This document shows, in pieces, positions 17,256 through 26,049 of a stretch of 64,000 nucleotides of DNA (position 1 is its first letter; every line of letters starts with the position of its first letter). The stretch spans positions 1 to 64,000 of the forward strand of contig RDYL01000004.1 in the NCBI GenBank assembly GCA_004293165.1, given 5' to 3'. Below the pieces are notes generated by a model that did not search any database, had not been told where the DNA came from, and was given only the letters and a program-made list of their open reading frames with translations. The position numbers and the translations under genes were made by a program. Source of the stretch: Flavobacteriia bacterium (GTDB lineage: Bacteria; Bacteroidota; Bacteroidia; Flavobacteriales; Flavobacteriaceae).

Positions 17256-18648
17256 TAATAAAATCTTATTTGTTATTCCAGATGGTGTTGGTATTAGGAA
17301 TTATCTATTTTCTAACATTGTTGTTATGTGTATTGCTAAAGCTAATTTACATTTTTATACTCCTTTAAATGCAGCAGCATTTTCGGAGATTGATACTATT
17401 GATAAAATAGAAATTACCCCATTTACTTTTGACAAAGAGAACAATGTTACTCGATTATTAAAAGAGGCTGCAACTTATGGTCGTTTACTAATAAATTCTA
17501 AGCTAACTAATAACCCTACCATATTAACTAATTGGAACTATAATCCAATTGGATTTCAGAGAAAAATTTTAAATTTTATAGCTCAAAAACTAGGAGTTTG
17601 GGCATCAAAAAAATATGATAGAATTTTAAAGTTTGAAAAAATAGCGCTCAATAATTGGGATAGAAGTTGCATTGAAAAACATAAGGCTCAAATCAAAAAA
17701 ATTAATCCAACATCACTTTTTATAACACACCAAAGAGTATCCTCATTAATGCCCATTTGTATTGCTGCAAAAGAGTTAGGTATTCCTGTAATAAGTGTAA
17801 TTTACTCATGGGATAATATACCAAAAGCTAGGTTAGCAGTGCAAGCAGATAAGTATTTAGTTTGGTCGGATTATATGAAAGAAGAAATGAAATTATATTA
17901 TCCAGAAATTCCGAAAGAAAAAATAGTAGTTACAGGCACACCACAATTTGAGTTTTATTTACAGGAAAATAGAATAATTTCTAAGCAAGACTTTGCAAAA
18001 AAATATAATCTAGATGCAAATAAAAAATGGATTTGTTTCAGCGGAGATGATGTAAAAACTTCACCTTATGATCCAGATTATTTATTTGATTTGGCTGAAT
18101 CAATTTCAAAAATTGAAGTAGCTAATCAGCCTCAAATAATATTTAGGCGTTGTCCTATTGATTTTACAGATAGATATGATGAAGTGCTTTCTCAATTTAA
18201 AGATGTTATTTTTTCAATTGACCCCATTTGGAGTGTCCCAAAAGATAATTTAAGTTGGGGAGCCTACTTCCCTAAATTGGAAGATATTTCTATGCAAGTA
18301 AATTTAGCAAAACATTGTGAATTTGTTGTAAATTTAGGTTCTACAATGGCATTTGATTTTTCAGTTTTTAATAAGCCTTGTTTTTATTTGAATTATGATG
18401 TTGAAAATATTAAAAGTAATTGGTCTGTTAAAACTATATATAATTATCAGCATTTTAAAAGCATAAATGATTTAGATGTAGTGATTTGGTTAAACAATAA
18501 AAATGAAATAATTCAAAAGGTTAATTTAGGATTGAATCATGCCGATTTATTGGCAAAGCAAAAACAATTATGGTTTCAAAAAGTTGTTAAACATCCATTA
18601 GATAAAGCTTCTTCTTTAATTGCCGAACAGTTAATTATAAAGATGTGA
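17245..18648 (+). CDS. Putative GT-B glycosyltransferase, orphan family; sialyltransferase candidate
   Basis: A 467-residue protein that I do not assign to a named GT family. The N-terminal half has a Rossmann-like start (KILFVIPDGVGIRNYLF) and FITHQRVSSLMPICIAAKELGIPVISVIYSWDN. After KYLVWSDYMKEEM and KIVVTGTPQFEFYL it has a second Rossmann-like half ending in CEFVVNLGSTMAFDFSVFNKPCFYLNYD. That pattern recalls CDP-glycerol-transferase/UDP-epimerase-like GT-B proteins, where the GS.MAFDF segment contacts the donor. It is embedded in the neuC-MBOAT-SGNH chain by an 11-bp overlap. No recognised sialyltransferase (GT38/42/52/80) is present, so it is the best positional candidate for using CMP-sialic acid. 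That role is inference only. Confidence 0.65.
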   Translation: MKNNNKILFVIPDGVGIRNYLFSNIVVMCIAKANLHFYTPLNAAAFSEIDTIDKIEITPFTFDKENNVTRLLKEAATYGRLLINSKLTNNPTILTNWNYNPIGFQRKILNFIAQKLGVWASKKYDRILKFEKIALNNWDRSCIEKHKAQIKKINPTSLFITHQRVSSLMPICIAAKELGIPVISVIYSWDNIPKARLAVQADKYLVWSDYMKEEMKLYYPEIPKEKIVVTGTPQFEFYLQENRIISKQDFAKKYNLDANKKWICFSGDDVKTSPYDPDYLFDLAESISKIEVANQPQIIFRRCPIDFTDRYDEVLSQFKDVIFSIDPIWSVPKDNLSWGAYFPKLEDISMQVNLAKHCEFVVNLGSTMAFDFSVFNKPCFYLNYDVENIKSNWSVKTIYNYQHFKSINDLDVVIWLNNKNEIIQKVNLGLNHADLLAKQKQLWFQKVVKHPLDKASSLIAEQLIIKM

Positions 18649-19673
18649 AAATTAAAATTTATTCAGATATAGATAAAATTAAAGATGTTCCGAGTTGGGG
18701 ATATGTTTTTCCATTGCTAGAATTGCTGCAAGATGAAACCTCAGACTTGTATCAATTTTACGAGTTTACCACAATTGAAACATGTGATTTTATTGCACTA
18801 CCAGTTACCGTAGATTATTTATTAAAAAATAATGCTCAATATACTAAGGTAATTTTTGAAAAATCAGATGTTTATAAAAAAAAGATGTTGGTTTTTTCTG
18901 CTAGTGATATTGGTAAAACCATCAACCATCCAAATTGTATCACAATTCGATTAGGTGGTTTTAATTCAAAATTCAAGCATACAACATACATTATGCCTCC
19001 CTTTATTGATGATCCTTACATTCTTTTAAATAAAAAGATTTCTTTTTTATCTAAAGAGGAAAAAGCATCTATTGGTTTTGTAGGGCATTCAAACGGAAGT
19101 TTTATTAAATTGATAAAGGAATTTTTGATTTATTTAAAATTTAACATCAATAGAATGCTTAAAAAAAACTATTTCGATTATCAACCATTTTATCCATCAA
19201 GTTATTATCGATATAGATATTTGAAAATTATTGAAAATAATAAAAGCATACTTTCAAATTTTATCTATCGTAAAAAATATAGGGCAGGAATTACTTCGAA
19301 AGGAGACAGATTAAGAACAACAATTGAGTTTTATCAAAATGTTTTTGACAACCCTTATACCTTTTGCATGCGAGGCACAGGCAATTTTTCTGTTCGATTA
19401 TATGAAACACTTGCTATGGGAAGAATACCTGTTGTTATTAATACCGATTGTAAATTTCCTTTTGATGAATTAATAAACTGGGATAATCATTGCTTAATTA
19501 TTGAAGAGGAAAATGTAAGATTCATAGGCGAAATATTGAATCAATTTCATGCTAAATTTACTGATTCAGAATTTGTTGCTCTTCAAAAAGCAAATAGAAA
19601 ATTATGGGAAGATTATTTTAAAAAAGATAGTTTTTTTATAAGACTGTGTCAAGAACTTTTAAAAAACAAATAA
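18645..19673 (+). CDS. Exostosin-like (GT47-type) glycosyltransferase
   Basis: A 342-residue protein starting at a GTG whose last two bases overlap the TGA of the previous gene. The C-terminal half carries the exostosin signature: TFCMRGTGNFSVRLYETLAMGRIPVVINTDCKFPF followed by W-D-N-H. The central part (SIGFVGHSNG, then a strongly basic tyrosine-rich stretch) is typical of bacterial exostosin-like proteins. Family members transfer a sugar from a nucleotide donor; here the donor is unknown. Its place between an orphan GT and a GT4 enzyme shows that it contributes one linkage of the surface glycan. Confidence 0.8.
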   Translation: MKIKIYSDIDKIKDVPSWGYVFPLLELLQDETSDLYQFYEFTTIETCDFIALPVTVDYLLKNNAQYTKVIFEKSDVYKKKMLVFSASDIGKTINHPNCITIRLGGFNSKFKHTTYIMPPFIDDPYILLNKKISFLSKEEKASIGFVGHSNGSFIKLIKEFLIYLKFNINRMLKKNYFDYQPFYPSSYYRYRYLKIIENNKSILSNFIYRKKYRAGITSKGDRLRTTIEFYQNVFDNPYTFCMRGTGNFSVRLYETLAMGRIPVVINTDCKFPFDELINWDNHCLIIEEENVRFIGEILNQFHAKFTDSEFVALQKANRKLWEDYFKKDSFFIRLCQELLKNK

Positions 19674-19675
19674 AA

Positions 19676-20818
19676 ATGCACATCTGTTTCCTAACCAATG
19701 AATATCCAAAAGCAGGCTTTCCACATGGTGGTGTTGGTAGTTTTGTAAAGACTATTGCTGAAGCATTAGTAAAAAATGGAGAACAAGTTACGATTGTTGG
19801 ATTAAATTATAGTGCATTAAATGAAATTGAAGAGCAAAACGGTATCACAATTGTTCGATTAAAAAGGAGCAAAATAAAAGGATTTGCTTGGATATATAAT
19901 TTTAGGGCTATTGCCAAAATACTATCAAATCTTCATCAAAAGAATCCAATTCACATTGTAGAAGGATCAGAGTTGTCTTTTGCATTTCTTCCTAAAATTA
20001 ATGGAATAAAATATATTATTCGTTTACACGGTGGGCATCATTTTTTTGCAGAAGCTGAAAAAAGAAACGTAAATTGGTGGAAAGGATTTCAAGAAAAGCG
20101 TTCGTTTAAAAATGCCGATGCTTTTATTGCCGTTTCAAATTATGTTAAATCTCATACAGCAAAGTATTTAAGTTATCATAATAGACCAGTAGAAATTATA
20201 TATTATCCAATTAACGATGAGCATTTTAAACCTCAAAATATTGGAGCTGATGACACTAATATCACTTTTGCAGGGACTATTTGTGAGAAAAAAGGAGTTC
20301 GTCAATTAATTCAAGCTTTTCCATTAGTAAAAGAAAAGTTTCCAACTGCTATTTTACATCTTTACGGAAGAGATTGGTTTTTTTCAAACGGCAGCTCATA
20401 TATTAATATGTTACAGAAAAAAGAGTTGCCTAAACTAGGTGATTGGTCGAATGATATTATATTTCATGGAGTTGTCTCTTATCAAGAAATTCCTTTGACT
20501 TATGCAAAAGCTACCGTTTGTGTATTTCCATCACATATGGAAACTTTAGGTTTAGTGGCACCAGAAGCAATGGCAATGGAAAAAGCTGTAGTATTTACAA
20601 AATTAGGACCAGGACCCGAAGTAATTACGGATGGCGAAACGGGTTTGTTGTGCAATCCACATAACCCAATTGATATTGCTAATAAAATAATATATATTCT
20701 CCAAAATCCGCATAAATCCTATGAAATGGGAAAAAAAGCAAGAGTTTCAGTGCTAAAACAGTTTGAAATTACTACTTTGGTTTCTAGAAATATTTCATTT
20801 TATAATAGATTACTATAA
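19676..20818 (+). CDS. GT4-family glycosyltransferase
   Basis: A 380-residue GT-B glycosyltransferase. The start at 19676 (MHICFLTNEYPKAG) lies 2 bp after the stop of the exostosin-like gene; an upstream in-frame start would overlap that gene. The N-terminal glycine-rich loop is FPHGGVGSFVKTIAEAL. The C-terminal donor site has FAGTICEKKGVRQLI and the E-x7-E motif in FPSHMETLGLVAPEAMAMEKAVV, with GPEVITDGETGLLC after it. Acceptor and sugar are unknown. Its TAA overlaps the next ATG by one base. Confidence 0.88.
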   Translation: MHICFLTNEYPKAGFPHGGVGSFVKTIAEALVKNGEQVTIVGLNYSALNEIEEQNGITIVRLKRSKIKGFAWIYNFRAIAKILSNLHQKNPIHIVEGSELSFAFLPKINGIKYIIRLHGGHHFFAEAEKRNVNWWKGFQEKRSFKNADAFIAVSNYVKSHTAKYLSYHNRPVEIIYYPINDEHFKPQNIGADDTNITFAGTICEKKGVRQLIQAFPLVKEKFPTAILHLYGRDWFFSNGSSYINMLQKKELPKLGDWSNDIIFHGVVSYQEIPLTYAKATVCVFPSHMETLGLVAPEAMAMEKAVVFTKLGPGPEVITDGETGLLCNPHNPIDIANKIIYILQNPHKSYEMGKKARVSVLKQFEITTLVSRNISFYNRLL

Positions 20819-21369
20819 TGAATTGCTTAAGTCTGCTTTTTACCGATTATAAAAAGTATAAGAAATACGGAGGTAATTTTATTACAATTGTATTTTTTAC
20901 ACAAGGTTTTTGGGCTTGTATTCAATACCGATTCGCCCATTCGGTTTATAAACTGCCTATTCCATTACTAAAACAAATTATACAAATTTTGTGTTTGATT
21001 TGGCAAAAAGGAATAGAAATATCTACTGGTATATCTATTCCAGCTTCAGTCAAAATTGGGCATTCATTTTACATTGGACATTTTGGAGGAATAATAATTA
21101 ATGCTAAAGCATGTATTGGAGATAATTGCAATATTTCGCAAGGTGTAACTATTGGAGTATCGGGGCAAGGAAAAAAGAGGGGGGTTCCCAAAATCAAAAA
21201 TAATGTTTATGTAGGGGCTAATACAGTAATTGCTGGAAATATTATTATAGAAGATAATGTATTAATAGGAGCTTGTTCATTAGTAAATAAAAATGTTGCA
21301 GCGAATAGTGTAATGGTAGGAGTACCAGCAATTAAAATTTCAGAAAAAAGTTCGGAGGGATATATATAA
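20818..21369 (+). CDS. Serine acetyltransferase-like hexapeptide transferase (WcaB/CysE type)
   Basis: A 183-residue acetyltransferase. An N-terminal helical part (residues 1-60, including FFTQGFWACIQYRFAHSVY) precedes a left-handed beta-helix: ASVKIGHSFYIGHFGGIIIN, CIGDNCNISQGVTIGVSG and VYVGANTVIAGNIIIEDNVLIGACSLV, ending VGVPAIKI. The fold and length match colanic-acid-type WcaB/CysE-like enzymes rather than a housekeeping cysteine-pathway CysE. It therefore probably O-acetylates a sugar of the glycan or a precursor. The ATG overlaps the previous stop (TAATG), and the next gene starts immediately after its stop codon. Confidence 0.83.
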   Translation: MNCLSLLFTDYKKYKKYGGNFITIVFFTQGFWACIQYRFAHSVYKLPIPLLKQIIQILCLIWQKGIEISTGISIPASVKIGHSFYIGHFGGIIINAKACIGDNCNISQGVTIGVSGQGKKRGVPKIKNNVYVGANTVIAGNIIIEDNVLIGACSLVNKNVAANSVMVGVPAIKISEKSSEGYI

Positions 21370-22503
21370 ATGAAGTTAGTTGTTATTTCATCAGCACCAA
21401 TTTTAAAGAGAGGAAAAAATATACACATATATGCTCCCTATGAAAAAGAAATGCAAATATGGGCAAAACATGTTGCTAGTATACAGTTTTGCTGTCCTAT
21501 TTGGAAAGAAGATAGAAAGCTATTATTTGCACCAATTTCTTTTAAAATTGATGATATAATTGAACTTCATGAATTTGAAATTACCACATTTTTAAATAAA
21601 ATTAAAGCAGTTCCTTTTGTTTTTTTAGCTTTGATAAAAATATTTAAAGTCATGCAACAAGCCGATCATATTCACTTGCGTTGTCCAGGAAATATGGGTT
21701 TGATTGGAACAATTGTTCAAATTTTTTTTCCTAAGAAAACTAAAACTGCAAAATATGCTGGTAATTGGGATCCAAAAAGCAATCAACCATGGAGCTATCG
21801 TCTCCAAAAGTGGATATTAAGTAATACAGTTTTAACTAAAAATATGAAAGTTTTGGTATATGGCGAATGGGAAAATCAAACAATAAATATCAAACCTTTT
21901 TTTACTGCTACTTATAGTGAAAGTGAAATTCAGCATTCGAAAATTAGAATTAAACAGAAAAAAGAGCACGAATCTATAAAATTTCTTTTTGTAGGAACAT
22001 TGTCCAAAGGGAAGCAGCCATTATATGCTATACAGCTTGTGGAAAAATTGTATAAAAAAGGAAAAAATGTCACACTCGATTTATATGGAGAAGGTGCTAT
22101 GAGAGACGAAATTGACTGTTATATTATTCAAAATAATTTACATGCAATTGTTACATTAAAAGGAAATCAATCTCATAAGGAAGTTTTAGGAGCCTATCAA
22201 AATAGCCACTTTTTGCTTTTGCCTTCAAAAAGTGAAGGTTGGCCTAAGGTAGTTGCTGAAGCCATGTTTTGGGGCTGTGTGCCTATAGCAATTCCTGTAT
22301 CTTGTGTTTCTTATATGATGGGTAATGGAAGCAGAGGTATTATTTTAAATGAAAAATTAAACGATGATTTGAATCGAATTCTAACTGTTATTAATAATGA
22401 AAAAGTATATTTAAAAATGGCTCTTGAAGGACAACTGTGGTCGCAACAATATACAACTAATAAGTTTGAAACCGAAATTAGTAAGTTGTTAAAAGATAAA
22501 TAA
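21370..22503 (+). CDS. GT4-family glycosyltransferase (divergent)
   Basis: A 377-residue GT-B protein. Donor-site motifs in the C-terminal half are FLFVGTLSKGKQPLYAIQLVEKL, LDLYGEGAMRDEID, and LLLPSKSEGWPKVVAEAMFWGCVPIAIPV, the E-x7-E-type segment. The N-terminal half has HLRCPGNMGLIGTIVQIFF and a YAGNWDPKSNQPWSYRLQK stretch shared by a subgroup of capsule glycosyltransferases. It starts at the base after the previous stop. Its donor sugar is unknown. A 69-bp gap follows, with no exact promoter box. Confidence 0.85.
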   Translation: MKLVVISSAPILKRGKNIHIYAPYEKEMQIWAKHVASIQFCCPIWKEDRKLLFAPISFKIDDIIELHEFEITTFLNKIKAVPFVFLALIKIFKVMQQADHIHLRCPGNMGLIGTIVQIFFPKKTKTAKYAGNWDPKSNQPWSYRLQKWILSNTVLTKNMKVLVYGEWENQTINIKPFFTATYSESEIQHSKIRIKQKKEHESIKFLFVGTLSKGKQPLYAIQLVEKLYKKGKNVTLDLYGEGAMRDEIDCYIIQNNLHAIVTLKGNQSHKEVLGAYQNSHFLLLPSKSEGWPKVVAEAMFWGCVPIAIPVSCVSYMMGNGSRGIILNEKLNDDLNRILTVINNEKVYLKMALEGQLWSQQYTTNKFETEISKLLKDK

Positions 22504-22572
22504 TTTCGTTAGCTTTTTACTTAAACAGGTCTTTTATTTTTTAAATTTACATAAAAATTAAATCTAAATGTA

Positions 22573-23661
22573 ATGCCAATTCAAGATTTGAGAGTAATTC
22601 AATTAATTGATAGTTTAGAGCCAGGTGGAGCAGAGCGAATGGCAGTTACTATCGCTAATTCATTAGTTGAAGAAGCAACATTTTCAGGAATAGTAGTAAC
22701 TCGTTTAGAAGGAAGTTTAAAAGATTCAATCAGTTCAAATGTTGATTATCTATACTTGAAAAAAAAACAAATTTTTGATTTTCGAGCTTTAATTAGATTG
22801 AGAATGTTTGTAAAAAAAAATAAGATATCAATTGTTCACGCTCACGGTAGTTCCTATTTTTTTGCGGTATTATTGAAATTTATTACGCCATCAATAAAAA
22901 TATTTTGGCATGATCATTTAGGAAACAGAGTTAAAAATGATAAAGCAAATTTTTTTATAAAAAAAGTTTCCTGTTTTTTTAGTGGTGTTTTTACAGTAAA
23001 TCAAGAGCTTAAAGAATGGGCTATAGATCATTTAAATACGTCTAATATCCATTTTATCCCTAATTTTATTGAAGAAAAAGCAATTGAAAAAGCTATCACT
23101 TGCTTAAAAGGAACAGAAGGAAAAAGAATTGTTTTATTGGCAAATTTAAGAAAACCTAAGAATCATTTTTTAGCGCTAGAAGCTTTTGTTAGTAGTGAGA
23201 TAGCTGCTTTAGGTTGGACGATGCATTTTATCGGGAAAGATAATTTAGATGACTATTCAATTCATTTAAAACAAAAAATTGAAGCTGAAAATTTAGTAAA
23301 TACAGTATATATTTATGGTTCTTGTAATGACGTTCAGCACATTTTAAATCAGGCAAACGTTGGACTTCTGACTTCTACTTATGAAGGTTTTCCTGTGACT
23401 TTATTAGAATATGGCAGGGCTAACATATTTGTAATTTGTTCAAATGTAGGTTATTGTAGTCAGATTATTAAAAATCATGAAACAGGAATTACTTTTGAAA
23501 CAGGAAATGTAAAAGAATTGGAATTTGTTTTCAGGTCTTTACCAAATAATATTCATTCGAGTTCTATTTTAGCTGATAATTTGAATACTTTTGTTGAAGA
23601 GAATTTTTCAGAAAAAATAATAGTTAATAAGCTTGTTTTTAGCTATCTAAATAAGTTATGA
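22573..23661 (+). CDS. GT4-family glycosyltransferase
   Basis: A 362-residue GT-B enzyme. The N-terminal motif VIQLIDSLEPGGAERMAVTIANSL is the classical GT4 glycine-rich start, followed by IVHAHGSSYFF. The C-terminal part has VLLANLRKPKNHFLALEAF, VYIYGSCNDV and VGLLTSTYEGFPVTLLEYGRANIF, with the donor-binding Glu pair. It contains two nine-A tracts (22759-22767 and 22812-22820), which are potential slippage sites. The stop overlaps the start of the O-antigen ligase/polymerase gene by 4 bp. Confidence 0.88.
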   Translation: MPIQDLRVIQLIDSLEPGGAERMAVTIANSLVEEATFSGIVVTRLEGSLKDSISSNVDYLYLKKKQIFDFRALIRLRMFVKKNKISIVHAHGSSYFFAVLLKFITPSIKIFWHDHLGNRVKNDKANFFIKKVSCFFSGVFTVNQELKEWAIDHLNTSNIHFIPNFIEEKAIEKAITCLKGTEGKRIVLLANLRKPKNHFLALEAFVSSEIAALGWTMHFIGKDNLDDYSIHLKQKIEAENLVNTVYIYGSCNDVQHILNQANVGLLTSTYEGFPVTLLEYGRANIFVICSNVGYCSQIIKNHETGITFETGNVKELEFVFRSLPNNIHSSSILADNLNTFVEENFSEKIIVNKLVFSYLNKL

Positions 23662-25019
23662 AATCAAACGATTCAACCAATTATTTTAAATTTTTGTTGA
23701 TACATTTAATTATTGGTTGGGTAATATTTGTATTTCCTCCGCTATCAAAATTGTATGCAATTTTTATAATGTTTTTTGGTTATAGTTATGTAATTAAATA
23801 TAAAAATAAGAATAACGAAGTTTTAATTGTTGCAGCGTATATTATAGGAGCAGAGGTAATGTTGCGAATGACAGACGGGATGTTTATTAACGAGTATGCT
23901 AAATACAATGTCATTCTTTTGATGGTTTTAGGAATGATATATTCGGGTTTTTCTAAATATTCTTTTCCGTATTGGTTGTTTTTACTTTTTCTAATTCCAG
24001 GAGTATTTTATGGTATTTCACAACTTAATTTTGAGACTAATATTAGAAAAGCAATTGCTTTTAATATTTCAGGCCCTGCTACTTTAGGATTCGCAGCTTT
24101 GTATTGTTTTGATCGAGAAATTACTTTTGAACAAATTAAAAAAATGATCTTTGCATTAGGTTATCCAATAGTTGCAATAACATTATATTTATTCTTGTAC
24201 ACTCCATCTGTTAAAGATGTTGTTATTGGTACCTATTCAAATTTTCAAACTTCTGGAGGTTTTGGTCCAAATCAAATGTCAACAATTTTAGGATTAGGAA
24301 CTTTTGTGTATTTTTTTAATACTTTTTTTAATTCAAAAACTAAAACGATTCTTCTAATAAATATAATCTTAACTACCGTAATTGCTTATAGAGGAATAGT
24401 TACTTTTTCTAGAGGTGGCATGTTAACAGGTGCTATTATGATAATTTGTTTAGTAATTTTAGCGTATAATAAATTGAATAAGCAAGGGCAAGCAAAATTA
24501 CTATTAATTATAATAACTACAATTTTGTTAAGTGGGTTTATCTGGTTATATAGTTCCGTCCAAACGGGTGGATTAATTGATAAAAGATATGCAAATCAAG
24601 ATGCGAAAGGTAGAGAAAAAGAAAGTAAATTAACAGGAAGGGAGATTCTAATTGAATCAGAGTTAGAAATGTTTTGGGAAAACCCAATTTTAGGGGTTGG
24701 TGTAGGAAAAAATAAAGAATATAGAGAGGAAATGATTGGGATTTCAGCTGCATCTCATAATGAAATTTCAAGAATGCTTGCAGAACAAGGTATGTTAGGT
24801 GTTTTTTGTTTATTGATTTTATTTATCACACCATTTATTTTGTATTTAAATAACAGGAATAATATTTTTATATTATCTTTTTATTTATTTTGGATACTAA
24901 CTATAAACCATGCCGCCATGCGATTGGCTGCTCCTGCCTTTATCTATGCTTTATCACTATTAAAAGTTACATTTGTGGATGAAAAATCAAATTCTTTACC
25001 TAGGCAATCAACTGTCTAA
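23658..25019 (+). CDS. O-antigen ligase/polymerase (WaaL/Wzy-like)
   Basis: A 453-residue polytopic inner-membrane protein with roughly ten to twelve hydrophobic helices. In the long periplasmic loop it has FSRGGMLTGAIM and, further on, NPILGVGVGKNKEY and SHNEISRMLAEQGMLGVFCLL. These are the conserved Arg and His positions of the Wzy_C/O-antigen ligase superfamily. It either polymerises repeat units in the periplasm or ligates finished glycan to lipid A-core; the two cannot be told apart from sequence alone. With the Wzm/Wzt exporter present and no Wzx seen, ligase activity fits better. It overlaps both neighbours. Confidence 0.85.
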   Translation: MKSNDSTNYFKFLLIHLIIGWVIFVFPPLSKLYAIFIMFFGYSYVIKYKNKNNEVLIVAAYIIGAEVMLRMTDGMFINEYAKYNVILLMVLGMIYSGFSKYSFPYWLFLLFLIPGVFYGISQLNFETNIRKAIAFNISGPATLGFAALYCFDREITFEQIKKMIFALGYPIVAITLYLFLYTPSVKDVVIGTYSNFQTSGGFGPNQMSTILGLGTFVYFFNTFFNSKTKTILLINIILTTVIAYRGIVTFSRGGMLTGAIMIICLVILAYNKLNKQGQAKLLLIIITTILLSGFIWLYSSVQTGGLIDKRYANQDAKGREKESKLTGREILIESELEMFWENPILGVGVGKNKEYREEMIGISAASHNEISRMLAEQGMLGVFCLLILFITPFILYLNNRNNIFILSFYLFWILTINHAAMRLAAPAFIYALSLLKVTFVDEKSNSLPRQSTV

Positions 25020-25992
25020 ACATGGTTTTAATAAAACGACAATTGAAACTTTGGGTTTTCAATTAGAGATGGAAGGTTTAAGTATTTTTTATAGTTCTGA
25101 TAAAAAATCATTGTCGATTCGGATGTTAGCTATGATTAGCGCCGTTTTTAAATACAGAAAGCGTATAGAATACATTTTAATCGATACTTATAGTACCAAA
25201 GCTTTTTGGTATTCATTTGTTTGTAGTCAATTGGCACGTTTTTTAAAAATCAAATACATTCCAATATTACATGGTGGTGATTTACCCAATCGCTTAAAAA
25301 CCAATCCTAAACTTTGTCAAATTATGTTTGCAAATGCCTATCAAAACGTTGCTCCTTCAGGGTATTTGAAGCAAGCGTTTGAACAAAATGGGTATGCAAA
25401 CATAATTTATATTCCTAATTCAATTGAAATTCAAAAATATAAATTTAAAACAAGAACAGATTTTACTCCTAAATTGCTTTGGGTAAGAGCATTTGACTTG
25501 ATTTATAATCCTGAAATGGCGGTTAAAGTTTTGTTTGAACTTCAAAAAATATTTCCCAACGCAACGTTAACTATGGTTGGGCCTGATAAAGACGGGAGTT
25601 TAAATACTACAAAATTTTTTGCAGAGTCACTTGGAGTTACTGTCAATTTTACAGGACAATTATCAAAAGAAGCGTGGCTAGAATTAGCTTTAGAACATGA
25701 TTTTTTTATTAACACCTCTAATTTTGATAATACTCCTGTAAGTGTAATGGAAGCTATGGCTTTGGGGTTACCAATTGTAAGTACAAATGTGGGCGGAATC
25801 CCTTATTTACTTAACCATAAAACAACTGCTCTATTAGTCAGTGCTAATGATGTTGATCAAATGACTAATTCTATTTTGTATTTGATTACCAACTCTAAAA
25901 ATACTATGGTTATGGTTCAAAACGCAAGGAGAAAAATTGAAGAAATGGATTGGGAAGTCGTTAAAAGACAATGGATTAGGCTAATAGGGTAG
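24979..25992 (+). CDS. GT4-family glycosyltransferase
   Basis: A 337-residue GT-B glycosyltransferase. The start at 24979 (MKNQILYLGNQLSKHGFNK) lies inside the end of the ligase/polymerase gene (41-bp overlap); an in-frame TTG two codons earlier is less likely. N-terminal motifs are LGNQLSKHG and ILHGGDLPNRL. The donor site has LLWVRAFDLIYNPEMAVKVL, TMVGPDKDGSL and FINTSNFDNTPVSVMEAMALGLPIVST, with VGGIPYLL after it. It is the last transferase before the initiating phosphoglycosyl transferase gene. Its sugar is unknown. Confidence 0.88.
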   Translation: MKNQILYLGNQLSKHGFNKTTIETLGFQLEMEGLSIFYSSDKKSLSIRMLAMISAVFKYRKRIEYILIDTYSTKAFWYSFVCSQLARFLKIKYIPILHGGDLPNRLKTNPKLCQIMFANAYQNVAPSGYLKQAFEQNGYANIIYIPNSIEIQKYKFKTRTDFTPKLLWVRAFDLIYNPEMAVKVLFELQKIFPNATLTMVGPDKDGSLNTTKFFAESLGVTVNFTGQLSKEAWLELALEHDFFINTSNFDNTPVSVMEAMALGLPIVSTNVGGIPYLLNHKTTALLVSANDVDQMTNSILYLITNSKNTMVMVQNARRKIEEMDWEVVKRQWIRLIG

Positions 25993-26049
25993 TTTTTAAA
26001 GAAGTTTGATTATTATTTTGTTTCTTTGTATACGATAATTGCCCAAATT

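Noticed and set aside
11349..21369. Either of the hexapeptide transferases as NeuD
   Set aside because: Neither shows the N-terminal PglD/NeuD-type Rossmann domain, so a NeuD name is not justified.
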